A stretch of 5,603 nucleotides of DNA, from assembly GCA_002862585.1 (NCBI GenBank), contig PKDP01000135.1, positions 1 to 5,603 on the forward strand, written 5' to 3'. The first letter of the stretch is position 1. Every line of letters starts with the position of its first letter. Below the pieces are notes generated by a model that saw nothing but the letters and a program-made list of their open reading frames with translations, made no database searches and was not told where the DNA came from. The DNA comes from Flavobacteriales bacterium (GTDB taxonomy: Bacteria > Bacteroidota > Bacteroidia > Flavobacteriales > UBA7312). This document shows, in pieces, positions 1 to 5,603 of the stretch. The translations under genes and the position numbers were made by a program.

Positions 1-1
1 C

Positions 2-1366
2 TATGCTTATGTTGGCTCATTTTATGCTTATTCTATTTGGGTTGGCTTAGGTGTTCTAGCAGTCATTGATTTTCTTTCCAAAAAGCTATCCTCACTAAAT
101 AGCTCTGTTGTGGCTACAGCCTTATGTTTGCTATTAGTGCCTACTCTTATGGCTAAAGAAAACTGGGATGACCATGACCGTTCAGACCGTTATACTGCAA
201 GAGATGTTGCTGCTAATTATTTAAATTCTTGTGCTCCTAATGCTATAATCTTCACTAATGGGGATAATGACACCTTCCCGCTTTGGTATGCTCAAGAGGT
301 AGAAGGTATTAGAACAGATATTAGAGTGGTAAACTTAAGTCTATTTAATACAGACTGGTATATAGACCAAATGAAACGTGCTGCCTATGATGCAGCCCCT
401 ATTCCTAGTTCAATGGAGTGGGATAAGTATAAGCAAGGCACTAGAGATTATGTCATAATTAGAGATAACGGCAAAGGTTATGTCGATGTAAAAGATGTTG
501 TAAACTTTATTGCAAGTGACAACGATAAAACAAAAGGCTTGACGCGAAATGGGCAGAAAGCCGATTACTGCCCTACTAATAAATTGAAAATCCCGATCAA
601 CAAATCAGATATTATTCGAAAAGGAATCGTCGCGGCTGAAGATTCTAACAGAATAGTAAATGAGATTAAATGGGAACTCAAAGGAAATAGCATCAACAAA
701 AATGAAATGATGGTGCTTGATATTCTCGCTAATTTCAACTGGGATAGACCTATATACTTTGCTATTACCGTTGGCTCAGGTAATTTCATGGGCTTAGAGA
801 AGTACTTCCAATTGGAAGGCTTAGCTTACAGATTTGTTCCATATTTGGCTAAATCTGCTGATGGACAAACTGGTGAGGTGGCTTCAGATATCATGTATGA
901 TAACCTAATCAATAAATTCAATTGGGGGAACATGCAAGATCCTAATGTTTATTTGGATGAGACCAATATGAGAATGACAATGAACTTCAGAAATAACTTT
1001 GTTAGACTGGCTGAAGCGTTAATCCGTGAAGGAGACTTCGAAAGAGCCGAAAATGTTATTGACAGATGTTTAGAGGTCATGCCTAATGAGGCTATTCCAT
1101 TCAATTATTTTAACCTACCAATGGCAGAGGTATATTATAAAATTGGCAAAGTAGAAAAAGCCAAAGAAATTGTTTCCATACTTTCAGATTCATACTTTAA
1201 TGAGTTAGAGTACTATAATACAATTGATGATAAAATCCTGAGCAAATTACAAAGAGAATATCAGCTTGCTAACCAGATAGTTTCTAACTTGTATAGCATC
1301 ACTACTAAATACAAAGACAACGAATCGCAAGAGAAAATTGTTGAGCTATACAATCAATATCAATAG
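2..1366 (+). CDS. DUF2723 family (GT117, protein O-mannosyltransferase-like) membrane protein, 3' part only
   Basis: The reading frame is open from the left edge, so the gene starts upstream. The GTG at 110 is only an internal codon, and 454 codons are visible before TAG. The first visible residues (YAYVGSFYAYSIWVGLGVL) and the second hydrophobic stretch (about residues 36-50) look like the last membrane helices of DUF2723 proteins. The family-typical NWDDHDRSDRYTARD (54-68) and TNGDNDTFPLWYAQEVEGIR (from 85) follow, then a long soluble region. About residues 335-420 look like TPR helix pairs (LAEALIREGDFERAENVID, MAEVYYKIGKVEKAKEIV). Complete family members in Bacteroidota are roughly 1000 residues or more, with the catalytic multi-helix domain in the N-terminal half, which is missing here because of the window edge. 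The family (GT117, related to eukaryotic TMEM260) is thought to transfer sugars to proteins at the membrane; donor and acceptor cannot be read from this part. The assignment rests on recalled family motifs and is fairly secure. Confidence 0.85.
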   Translation, partial: YAYVGSFYAYSIWVGLGVLAVIDFLSKKLSSLNSSVVATALCLLLVPTLMAKENWDDHDRSDRYTARDVAANYLNSCAPNAIIFTNGDNDTFPLWYAQEVEGIRTDIRVVNLSLFNTDWYIDQMKRAAYDAAPIPSSMEWDKYKQGTRDYVIIRDNGKGYVDVKDVVNFIASDNDKTKGLTRNGQKADYCPTNKLKIPINKSDIIRKGIVAAEDSNRIVNEIKWELKGNSINKNEMMVLDILANFNWDRPIYFAITVGSGNFMGLEKYFQLEGLAYRFVPYLAKSADGQTGEVASDIMYDNLINKFNWGNMQDPNVYLDETNMRMTMNFRNNFVRLAEALIREGDFERAENVIDRCLEVMPNEAIPFNYFNLPMAEVYYKIGKVEKAKEIVSILSDSYFNELEYYNTIDDKILSKLQREYQLANQIVSNLYSITTKYKDNESQEKIVELYNQYQ

Positions 1367-1406
1367 AATTGAATTTTATTGCTAAAAATGTTATTGAATC
1401 AAGTTG

Positions 1407-2006
1407 ATGAGGAGAATTCTTCAAATGTTGTTCCCTACATTAATTTGGAATTTACCTTCCAAAGAAAAGGTTATTTATATTACCTTCGATGATGGCCCTC
1501 ACCCAGAACTTACGCCTTTCATACTGCAAGAACTAGATAAGTATAATGCAAAGGCTACTTTTTTTCTTCTCGGCAAAGAGGTAGATTCACACCCATCATT
1601 ATACAAGGATATTTTAAAGGGAAATCATTCGGTGGGAAATCATACCTATTCGCATCTAAACGGATGGGCGACTAAAAATAGCGAGTACTTTTCAGATATT
1701 GAAAAATGCAACAGCATTATGAACAGCAAGCTGTTTAGACCTCCATTTGGAAGAATTAAACCTTCACAAATACGACACTTAAAAATAGCCTTCAAAATTG
1801 TTATGTGGGACGCATTAAGCTGGGATTTTCACAAAACTACCTCAGCTGAAAAGTGTTTTAATATCGTCATGAAGAAAACAAAAAATGGCTCTATCATTGT
1901 GTTTCACGAAAATGATAAAGCCATTAAAAATGTAAAGTATTGCTTGCCTAAAATGTTAGAGCATTTTACTAGAGAAGGTTATGAGTTTAAAGCTATTGCT
2001 GGTTGA
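1407..2006 (+). CDS. Polysaccharide deacetylase family protein (NodB homology domain)
   Basis: This is a 199-residue protein made almost entirely of one NodB domain (carbohydrate esterase 4 fold), which removes acetyl groups from N-acetylated glycans using a divalent metal. The family motifs appear in order: TFDDGPHP (26-33; D28 the likely base, D29 a metal ligand), NHTYSH (78-83; H79 and H83 metal ligands), RPPFG (111-115), WDALSWD (134-140), and FHEN (166-169; H167 the likely catalytic acid). The usual last motif is HD, so Glu after the His is a mild variant. I chose the ATG at 1407; a TTG directly before it would add one residue. There is no clear signal peptide, only a short hydrophobic stretch (ILQMLFPTLIW), so location is uncertain. 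It lies 40 bases after the DUF2723 gene with no obvious terminator between, so the two may share a transcript. Its last 14 bases overlap the convergent rhodanese gene. The substrate is unknown; peptidoglycan or exopolysaccharide are both possible. Confidence 0.9.
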   Translation: MRRILQMLFPTLIWNLPSKEKVIYITFDDGPHPELTPFILQELDKYNAKATFFLLGKEVDSHPSLYKDILKGNHSVGNHTYSHLNGWATKNSEYFSDIEKCNSIMNSKLFRPPFGRIKPSQIRHLKIAFKIVMWDALSWDFHKTTSAEKCFNIVMKKTKNGSIIVFHENDKAIKNVKYCLPKMLEHFTREGYEFKAIAG

Positions 2007-2253
2007 CAGAAGCATTAACTTCCATCCATCCTCCTCCATTTTCTACCTCAACTATTCCATTATCTTTTAAGAACTCCAGAACCTTTTGGGAACGAACACC
2101 AGACTTACAGAATACAATCATCGGTTCTAATTCTCGAATCTCATCCAATCGCTGAGGAACCTCATTCATTGGTATATTTATAGAGCCCTTAACATTACCA
2201 GAGTTAAACTCAAGCAGTGTTCTCACATCAATCAAGGCAATTTTTTTATCCAT
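1993..2253 (-). CDS. Small single-domain rhodanese-like sulfurtransferase
   Basis: This 86-residue protein is a compact rhodanese domain. It shows the DVRT start of the fold (9-12), the GNVKGSINIP motif (19-28), a complete active-site loop CKSGVRS (49-55) with catalytic Cys49, and the GGGWMEVN end (73-80). The domain is short at the N-terminus, lacking the usual first strand and helix before the DVR motif; I recall such short forms in Bacteroidota, so this need not mean truncation. The ATG is 6 bases after the stop of the CstB-like gene, so the two are almost certainly co-transcribed. There is no Shine-Dalgarno sequence, so translation may depend on coupling. It has no signal peptide and should act in the cytoplasm, taking a sulfane sulfur onto Cys49 and passing it to an acceptor such as sulfite, a thiol, or the neighbouring protein. 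The exact acceptor is inferred from context only. The gene's 3' end overlaps the deacetylase gene on the other strand. Confidence 0.9.
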   Translation of the reverse strand: MDKKIALIDVRTLLEFNSGNVKGSINIPMNEVPQRLDEIRELEPMIVFCKSGVRSQKVLEFLKDNGIVEVENGGGWMEVNASVNQQ

Positions 2254-2259
2254 CTGTAA

Positions 2260-3657
2260 TTATATTTCACGAGAACAAGAACTGCCGTATGAAACGGCTA
2301 GTAATTTCTCTTTTGATAATTTAGCATATCCCCCATCAGTATTTATTAAAGAATTGAACCCGTTAGCCGCTAATAATGAGCAGGCAATCATCGAACGATA
2401 GCCTCCAGCACAATAGACTACTAATGGTTCTTCTTTATTCAATGAAGACATTTTTTGTGGCAACTCTTGAAGTCTAATATGAATAGAGCCAGGAACAAAA
2501 CCATTTTGTAATTCACCAGGCTTCCTAACATCCAATATAGTCGACTTATCTTCATCTATTAATTGAGTAACATCAGCTGCGCTTTTATTTTCAATCTTAC
2601 ATAAAGTATCTTCAGCTGCATCTACTCCACCATCTAGAAAGCCTTGAACCTTCTCATATCCAACTCTAGCTAAACGTGTTACAGCTTCTTTCTCTGAGTC
2701 TTTATCGGTTATCAAAATCAAAGTAGACTCTGGATCAATTAAAGCTCCTACCCAAGGGGCATACTGTCCTTTTAAGCCAATATTAATAGAGCCTTTGATA
2801 AATCCCTTTGCAAAGTCTGAAGGTTGCCTTGTATCCAAAAGACACACTCCTTTAGTCTGAGCTCCAATAACCTCTGAATAGGACATAGGGTTTAGGTTTC
2901 GCTCAATAACATCATCGATATCTTCATAACCGTTTTTGTTCATCATAACATCTGTAAAAAAGTAAGACGGAGGGGCTAAAAGACCGTCGGTAACTTCTTC
3001 AATAAATTGCTCCCTACTAATATTTTGGAGGGCGTAATTGGTTTGTTTTTGTTCGCCTATAGTTGATGAAGTTTCTGCACCAATATTTTTTCCACAAGCA
3101 GAACCTGCGCCATGAGCTGGAAAAACAAGAACATCATCTTCTAAAGGTAATAATTTTGTGTATAGAGAGTCGTATAAATTACCTGCTAAATCCTCTTTGG
3201 TAATTTCACCTGACTTAACCGCTAAATCTGGCCTACCAACGTCTCCCACAAATAAAGTGTCCCCTGTAAAGACACTATGATTTTTACCGTTTTCATCTTT
3301 TAATAAATAACACGATGATTCCATAGTATGTCCGGGTGTGTGCAACAAGGTAAAGCTAACCTCGCCTAATGGAAATACTTCACCATTTTCAGCTTGGTGA
3401 AAATCAAACTTAGCGTCTGCATTTGGTCCATAAATAATTTTTGCTCCTGTTCTTCTAGCTAAATCTATATGACCAGAAACAAAATCAGCGTGAAAATGTG
3501 TTTCAAAAATATATTTAATCGTTCCTCCTGATTTTCGAGCCATATCAATGTAAACATCAATATCTCTTAGTGGATCAATAATAGCAATTTCACCTTCAGA
3601 CTCTATATAATAAGCTGCTTCTGAAAGGCATTTAGTGTACAATTGTTCTAGTTTCAT
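2260..3657 (-). CDS. CstB-like persulfide dioxygenase-rhodanese fusion (MBL fold plus two rhodanese domains)
   Basis: This 465-residue cytoplasmic protein has three domains. Residues 1-230 form a metallo-beta-lactamase domain of the ETHE1/persulfide dioxygenase type: THFHAD (53-58), TPGHT (107-111), TGDTLF (131-136), GRPDL (141-145) and PAHGAGSACG (180-189). By analogy with ETHE1, H54, H110 and D133 should bind the single Fe(II). The residue after HxHxD is Phe59, not His, which fits one iron rather than two zincs. About 255-350 is a rhodanese fold with LLDTR (273-277) and GSINI but no active-site Cys (LITDKDSE, 315-322). About 360-455 is an intact rhodanese with LDVR (375-378) and CAGGYRS (416-422), catalytic Cys416. 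This order matches Staphylococcus CstB, which converts persulfides to thiosulfate via sulfite. Cys188 may match the extra active-site-proximal Cys of CstB; that is from memory. The gene sits 12 bases after the TauE/SafE gene and 6 before the small rhodanese gene. Family and architecture are secure; the precise substrate (glutathione-, bacillithiol- or CoA-type persulfide) is not visible. Confidence 0.92.
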   Translation of the reverse strand: MKLEQLYTKCLSEAAYYIESEGEIAIIDPLRDIDVYIDMARKSGGTIKYIFETHFHADFVSGHIDLARRTGAKIIYGPNADAKFDFHQAENGEVFPLGEVSFTLLHTPGHTMESSCYLLKDENGKNHSVFTGDTLFVGDVGRPDLAVKSGEITKEDLAGNLYDSLYTKLLPLEDDVLVFPAHGAGSACGKNIGAETSSTIGEQKQTNYALQNISREQFIEEVTDGLLAPPSYFFTDVMMNKNGYEDIDDVIERNLNPMSYSEVIGAQTKGVCLLDTRQPSDFAKGFIKGSINIGLKGQYAPWVGALIDPESTLILITDKDSEKEAVTRLARVGYEKVQGFLDGGVDAAEDTLCKIENKSAADVTQLIDEDKSTILDVRKPGELQNGFVPGSIHIRLQELPQKMSSLNKEEPLVVYCAGGYRSMIACSLLAANGFNSLINTDGGYAKLSKEKLLAVSYGSSCSREI

Positions 3658-3669
3658 AACTCTTTATTT

Positions 3670-4467
3670 TTAATTAATAGGAAGTTGATTAACTACAATT
3701 TCTTTTATAAGAATTACAATAGCCATAAGTAGCACAAAAATACCAAATGATTTTTTTAATACCTTACTATTTAAGTGTTTTGATACAAATATTCCAATAT
3801 AAATACCGATAATAGATAAGAACGTAAATAAAAGCATTAAGTTCCAGTCTATAGGGCTTGATAGTTCACCTAGAAAACCAAATAAGGATTTTATTGAGAT
3901 AATCAATAAAGACGTACCTACGGCTTCTTTCATTTTTATATTAGTTAATAGAAGAAGAGCTGGAACTATCAGAAACCCTCCACCTGCACCAACCAATCCA
4001 GTTATAATCCCCACGATAAAGCCATCAAGGATTATCATTATATAATTATTACTTACTTGGGAGGTTTTAGGTTTCCAGGAAAATATCATTGATAATGACG
4101 CCAGTAACATTATTACCGCAAATAAGATTAATATGAATGTATCTTTAGTTAATGCAAAGAGTTCAGAAAAATGTATTACATCGGGCAGTGCAGTCAATAT
4201 CCATTTACGACTTGCAAACACTCCAACGAAGGATGGTATTGCAAATAAGAGTCCTATCTTAATATTGATTTGTTTCTTTGAAATGTATCTCTGAGTACCG
4301 AACAAAGCCGCTACACCAACAACAAACAAGGAATAAGCTGTTGCGCTAATTGGGTTTACTCCCATTATATAGACTAATATGGGTACAGTTAGAATAGAAC
4401 CACCCCCTCCAAGCAATCCAAGAAATACACCGACTATTAAAGCCATAAAATAACCTAGTAAAATCAT
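3670..4467 (-). CDS. Sulfite exporter TauE/SafE family membrane protein
   Basis: This 265-residue inner-membrane protein is a typical length for TauE/SafE. It is built as two homologous halves, each opening with a glycine-rich helix followed by a conserved Pro: GLLGGGGSILTVP (17-29) and GLVGAGGGFLIVP (157-169). About eight hydrophobic segments are visible, with a polar linker around 129-141 between the halves. TauE/SafE proteins move sulfur-containing anions such as sulfite, sulfoacetate or thiosulfate out of the cell, although some members act differently and specificity cannot be read from sequence. It is the first gene of the three-gene operon. Its stop is 12 bases before the CstB-like start, which makes export of the sulfite or thiosulfate produced by that enzyme the most likely role. 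The ATG start gives a natural first helix. There is no Shine-Dalgarno sequence. Any promoter should lie in the gap 4468-4663, where a perfect palindrome is found. Confidence 0.92.
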   Translation of the reverse strand: MILLGYFMALIVGVFLGLLGGGGSILTVPILVYIMGVNPISATAYSLFVVGVAALFGTQRYISKKQINIKIGLLFAIPSFVGVFASRKWILTALPDVIHFSELFALTKDTFILILFAVIMLLASLSMIFSWKPKTSQVSNNYIMIILDGFIVGIITGLVGAGGGFLIVPALLLLTNIKMKEAVGTSLLIISIKSLFGFLGELSSPIDWNLMLLFTFLSIIGIYIGIFVSKHLNSKVLKKSFGIFVLLMAIVILIKEIVVNQLPIN

Positions 4468-4632
4468 GATTTAAAGACTATGAGAAAGTGTTTATTTACG
4501 ACCATTTAGTGAAGGTAACTAACATTTCAATGTTAAAAAAAATAAATCTGTAAAAAGTTAGAACTCAGCAATATACATAGATTTGTGCTGTCGAAACATT
4601 TGTTTTTGGTTAGCTTTATTGTTAGACAATCC
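4468..4632 (-). other. Intergenic leader and promoter region of the sulfur operon
   Basis: This AT-rich stretch separates the terminator from the tauE/safE start. Besides the 16-bp palindrome it holds an A8 run on the + strand (4535-4542), a shorter repeat AAACA-TT-TGTTT (4594-4605) that shares AACATTT with the palindrome, and ATTGT-TAG-ACAAT (4618-4630). No open frame of meaningful length was seen on either strand; the ATG at 4480 on the + strand gives only nine codons. I found no RNA gene and no clear riboswitch fold. The operon promoter must lie here unless transcription reads through from the gene above. Confidence 0.5.
4520..4535. promoter_or_regulatory. Perfect 16-bp palindrome, candidate operator of the sulfur operon
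   Basis: TAACATT-TC-AATGTTA is a perfect inverted repeat of two 7-base arms around a 2-base centre, 53 bases upstream of the tauE/safE start. Written as TAACA-N6-TGTTA it has the 5-6-5 layout of Crp/Fnr-type sites, and its size also suits ArsR-type repressors. On the - strand a TAnnTTTG-like element (TAACTTTT, 4560-4553) lies just upstream. If that is the -7 box, the palindrome would sit just after the transcription start, as a repressor site would; no good -33 TTG is seen at the right distance. If it is an activator site centred near -41, transcription would start near 4486. The palindrome is seen; the function is inferred, and the regulator is not in the window. Confidence 0.4.
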
Positions 4633-4662
4633 AAAAGTCCTTTATTAATTTAGGGGACTTTT
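4633..4662. terminator. Hairpin terminator after the porP/sprF-like gene, possibly bidirectional
   Basis: AAAAGTCC (4633-4640) and GGACTTTT (4655-4662) form a perfect 8-bp stem around a 14-base AT-rich loop. The hairpin begins one base past the stop of the - strand porP/sprF-like gene, where its transcript should end. Both outer ends are A/T, so each strand reads as an A-run, hairpin, then U-run. On the - strand the U-run is only the four stem bases and is followed by GG, which weakens it. On the + strand the run is five T then C. Since the only gene feeding it is on the - strand, its main job is to stop porP transcription before the sulfur operon. Confidence 0.6.
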
Positions 4663-4663
4663 T

Positions 4664-5566
4664 CTATTTAGGCTGATTAAATCTAAATCCTAATTTAAAT
4701 TCATTCGTACCCGAAGAAACTGTTGAAATGTCAGAGATAACAAAGTCATGTGCATAAGCTAGGTAGAACTTTTCATTTAAATCCACACCTATATATAAGG
4801 CTACTGCATCATTCAACCTGTAAGAAAGAGCTGTCCAAAGCATATCTTTATAAATCACTTTAGACATAATTTCTAAAGATAATGGTGCAGGAGGGGCAAG
4901 CATAAACAATACTGAAGGCTCTAGCGTAAAAGTACTATTCAACTCTTTAATATATCCACCACCAATATAAATATGATTTGTCAGTCCATCAGAAACTAAA
5001 CTATTATCTGAATAGTCACTATCTATATCGAATGTAGATGTTAAAAGCTGTGGTAAAGATAAACTAGCGTAGAAATCGTCTGCATAAAGGTATGCTCCAA
5101 AGGCGGCCGTAGGCACTACTGAAGATAAGATAGAGTTATTAAATACAGGATCGCCATCATCATAAGGGTTAACAATGGTATGGTCTAGCTTGTATTGTAA
5201 AAAGCCTGCTGACAAACCCAATGAAAGGCTCATGTCATCTTTTAATCTAAGATGGTAGGCATAGCTTACATTTATTCCTCTTCTGCTATCAGCTCCTGCT
5301 ACGTCTTTGAAAGCGGAAGCACCAACTGCCATTTTTTCGTTACGTAACAGACTATAACCGTTGATTACGTCTGTTTGTGGAGCTTCTCTAACCCCAGCCC
5401 ATTGGTTACGAATAACTGCATTAAACTGAGTAGTTCCGTCAACACCAGCATAGGCAGGGTTGTATAGAAAAGGGCTTAATTGATAGCTGCTAAATTGAGG
5501 TAATTGTTGAGCAAATGCTACATTACCAATTATCAATAAAACGAAATATAATATGAATTTTTTCAT
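4664..5566 (-). CDS. PorP/SprF family type IX secretion system outer-membrane protein
   Basis: This is a 300-residue protein with a clear signal peptide: MKK, then a hydrophobic core (residues 4-16), then AFA with likely cleavage after Ala19. The family hallmark follows at the mature N-terminus: QFSSYQLSPFLYNPAYAG (24-41), then RNQWAG (53-58). The rest alternates polar and hydrophobic residues in short strands, as in an outer-membrane beta-barrel, and ends with a GTNEFKLGFRF strand that matches the family's last strand. Length is normal for PorP/SprF. PorP takes part in the T9SS of Porphyromonas, and SprF is needed for secretion of the SprB gliding adhesin in Flavobacterium. Family members usually follow, and probably serve, one particular large secreted protein. 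Here the tail of such a gene ends 5 bases upstream, so the two are probably co-transcribed. AAGG overlapping that gene's stop, about 8 bases before the ATG, may serve as a ribosome binding site. Which cargo it serves depends on the cut-off neighbour. Confidence 0.93.
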   Translation of the reverse strand: MKKFILYFVLLIIGNVAFAQQLPQFSSYQLSPFLYNPAYAGVDGTTQFNAVIRNQWAGVREAPQTDVINGYSLLRNEKMAVGASAFKDVAGADSRRGINVSYAYHLRLKDDMSLSLGLSAGFLQYKLDHTIVNPYDDGDPVFNNSILSSVVPTAAFGAYLYADDFYASLSLPQLLTSTFDIDSDYSDNSLVSDGLTNHIYIGGGYIKELNSTFTLEPSVLFMLAPPAPLSLEIMSKVIYKDMLWTALSYRLNDAVALYIGVDLNEKFYLAYAHDFVISDISTVSSGTNEFKLGFRFNQPK

Positions 5567-5571
5567 TTTTA

Positions 5572-5603
5572 TTACCTTACAATGGTTACAGGACCAGTTA
5601 ATG
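5572..5603 (-). CDS. C-terminal tail of a gene running in from the right edge, probably a T9SS type B cargo protein
   Basis: On the - strand the last nine codons before a TAA read LTGPVTIVR, entering from beyond the window. A short beta-strand of the form G-x-V-T-[IL]-[IV]-R directly before the stop is how gliding motility-associated C-terminal (type B sorting, CHU_C) domains usually end. The stop is 5 bases before the porP/sprF-like start, and PorP/SprF genes typically follow genes for large secreted proteins with exactly this domain. Nine residues alone prove little, so the call rests on tail and context together. Another frame could in principle be the coding one, but no other frame here suggests a recognisable ending. 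Confidence 0.6.
   Translation of the reverse strand, partial: LTGPVTIVR

Noticed and set aside
110..112. GTG as the start of the first gene
   Set aside because: The same frame is open to the left edge and encodes a recognisable membrane segment of the family, so this GTG is an internal Val codon.
565..789. Open frame of 74 codons on the - strand
   Set aside because: It lies wholly inside the well-supported DUF2723 gene on the other strand and its translation resembles no known family.
1404..1406. TTG as the start of the deacetylase
   Set aside because: An ATG follows immediately and is the more usual start; the TTG adds one residue and no signal peptide.
1367..1406. Separate promoter for the deacetylase gene
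   Set aside because: A TTG at 1369-1371 has no good TAnnTTTG element at the expected distance, and the gap is short enough for co-transcription with the upstream gene.
4480..4509. Short + strand open frame starting at the ATG at 4480
   Set aside because: Only nine codons, with no ribosome binding site and no recognisable sequence.
4520..4542. Palindrome with A8/T8 run as a terminator
   Set aside because: On the - strand the T-run comes before the hairpin, and on the + strand the run is A, so neither orientation gives a hairpin followed by U.
1..5603. CRISPR array, tRNA/rRNA gene, insertion sequence or phage-like module
   Set aside because: No regularly spaced repeats, cloverleaf or rRNA-like sequence, transposase motifs or terminal inverted repeats were seen; coding genes fill nearly the whole window.

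Overview
The window comes from an AT-rich genome of the phylum Bacteroidota, most likely a gliding or marine flavobacterium-like lineage. The clearest marker is a PorP/SprF-family outer-membrane protein, a family confined to Bacteroidota that carry a type IX secretion system (T9SS). A large DUF2723/GT117-type membrane protein and the near absence of Shine-Dalgarno sequences fit the same phylum. The lineage is inferred from gene families, not from any search.

Left block, + strand (1-2006): the 3' part of a DUF2723 protein O-mannosyltransferase-like gene runs in from the left edge. After 40 bases it is followed by a small NodB-type polysaccharide deacetylase. Both are probably envelope glycan functions.

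Middle block, - strand (4467 down to 1993): a tight three-gene operon with gaps of 12 and 6 bases. In order it encodes a TauE/SafE anion exporter, a CstB-like fusion of a persulfide dioxygenase (metallo-beta-lactamase fold) with two rhodanese domains, and a small single-domain rhodanese. Together these form a reactive-sulfur handling module: persulfide sulfur is oxidised to sulfite, combined with further persulfide to thiosulfate by rhodanese chemistry, and the oxyanion is exported. No sulfide:quinone oxidoreductase and no regulator gene lies in the window. The last gene converges on the deacetylase and overlaps it by 14 bases.

The 196-base gap 4468-4663 holds a perfect 16-bp palindrome (4520-4535), a candidate operator for the sulfur operon, and a hairpin terminator (4633-4662) next to the stop of the following gene.

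Right block, - strand (5603 down to 4664): the last nine codons and stop of a gene whose tail looks like a T9SS type B sorting domain, then 5 bases later the porP/sprF-like gene. This is the usual arrangement of a large secreted adhesin followed by its PorP/SprF partner.

The window is mostly made of recognisable families. I found no convincing sign of a wholly new system. The points most worth following are the operator-like palindrome, the domain make-up of the CstB-like protein, and the adhesin/PorP pair cut by the right edge.
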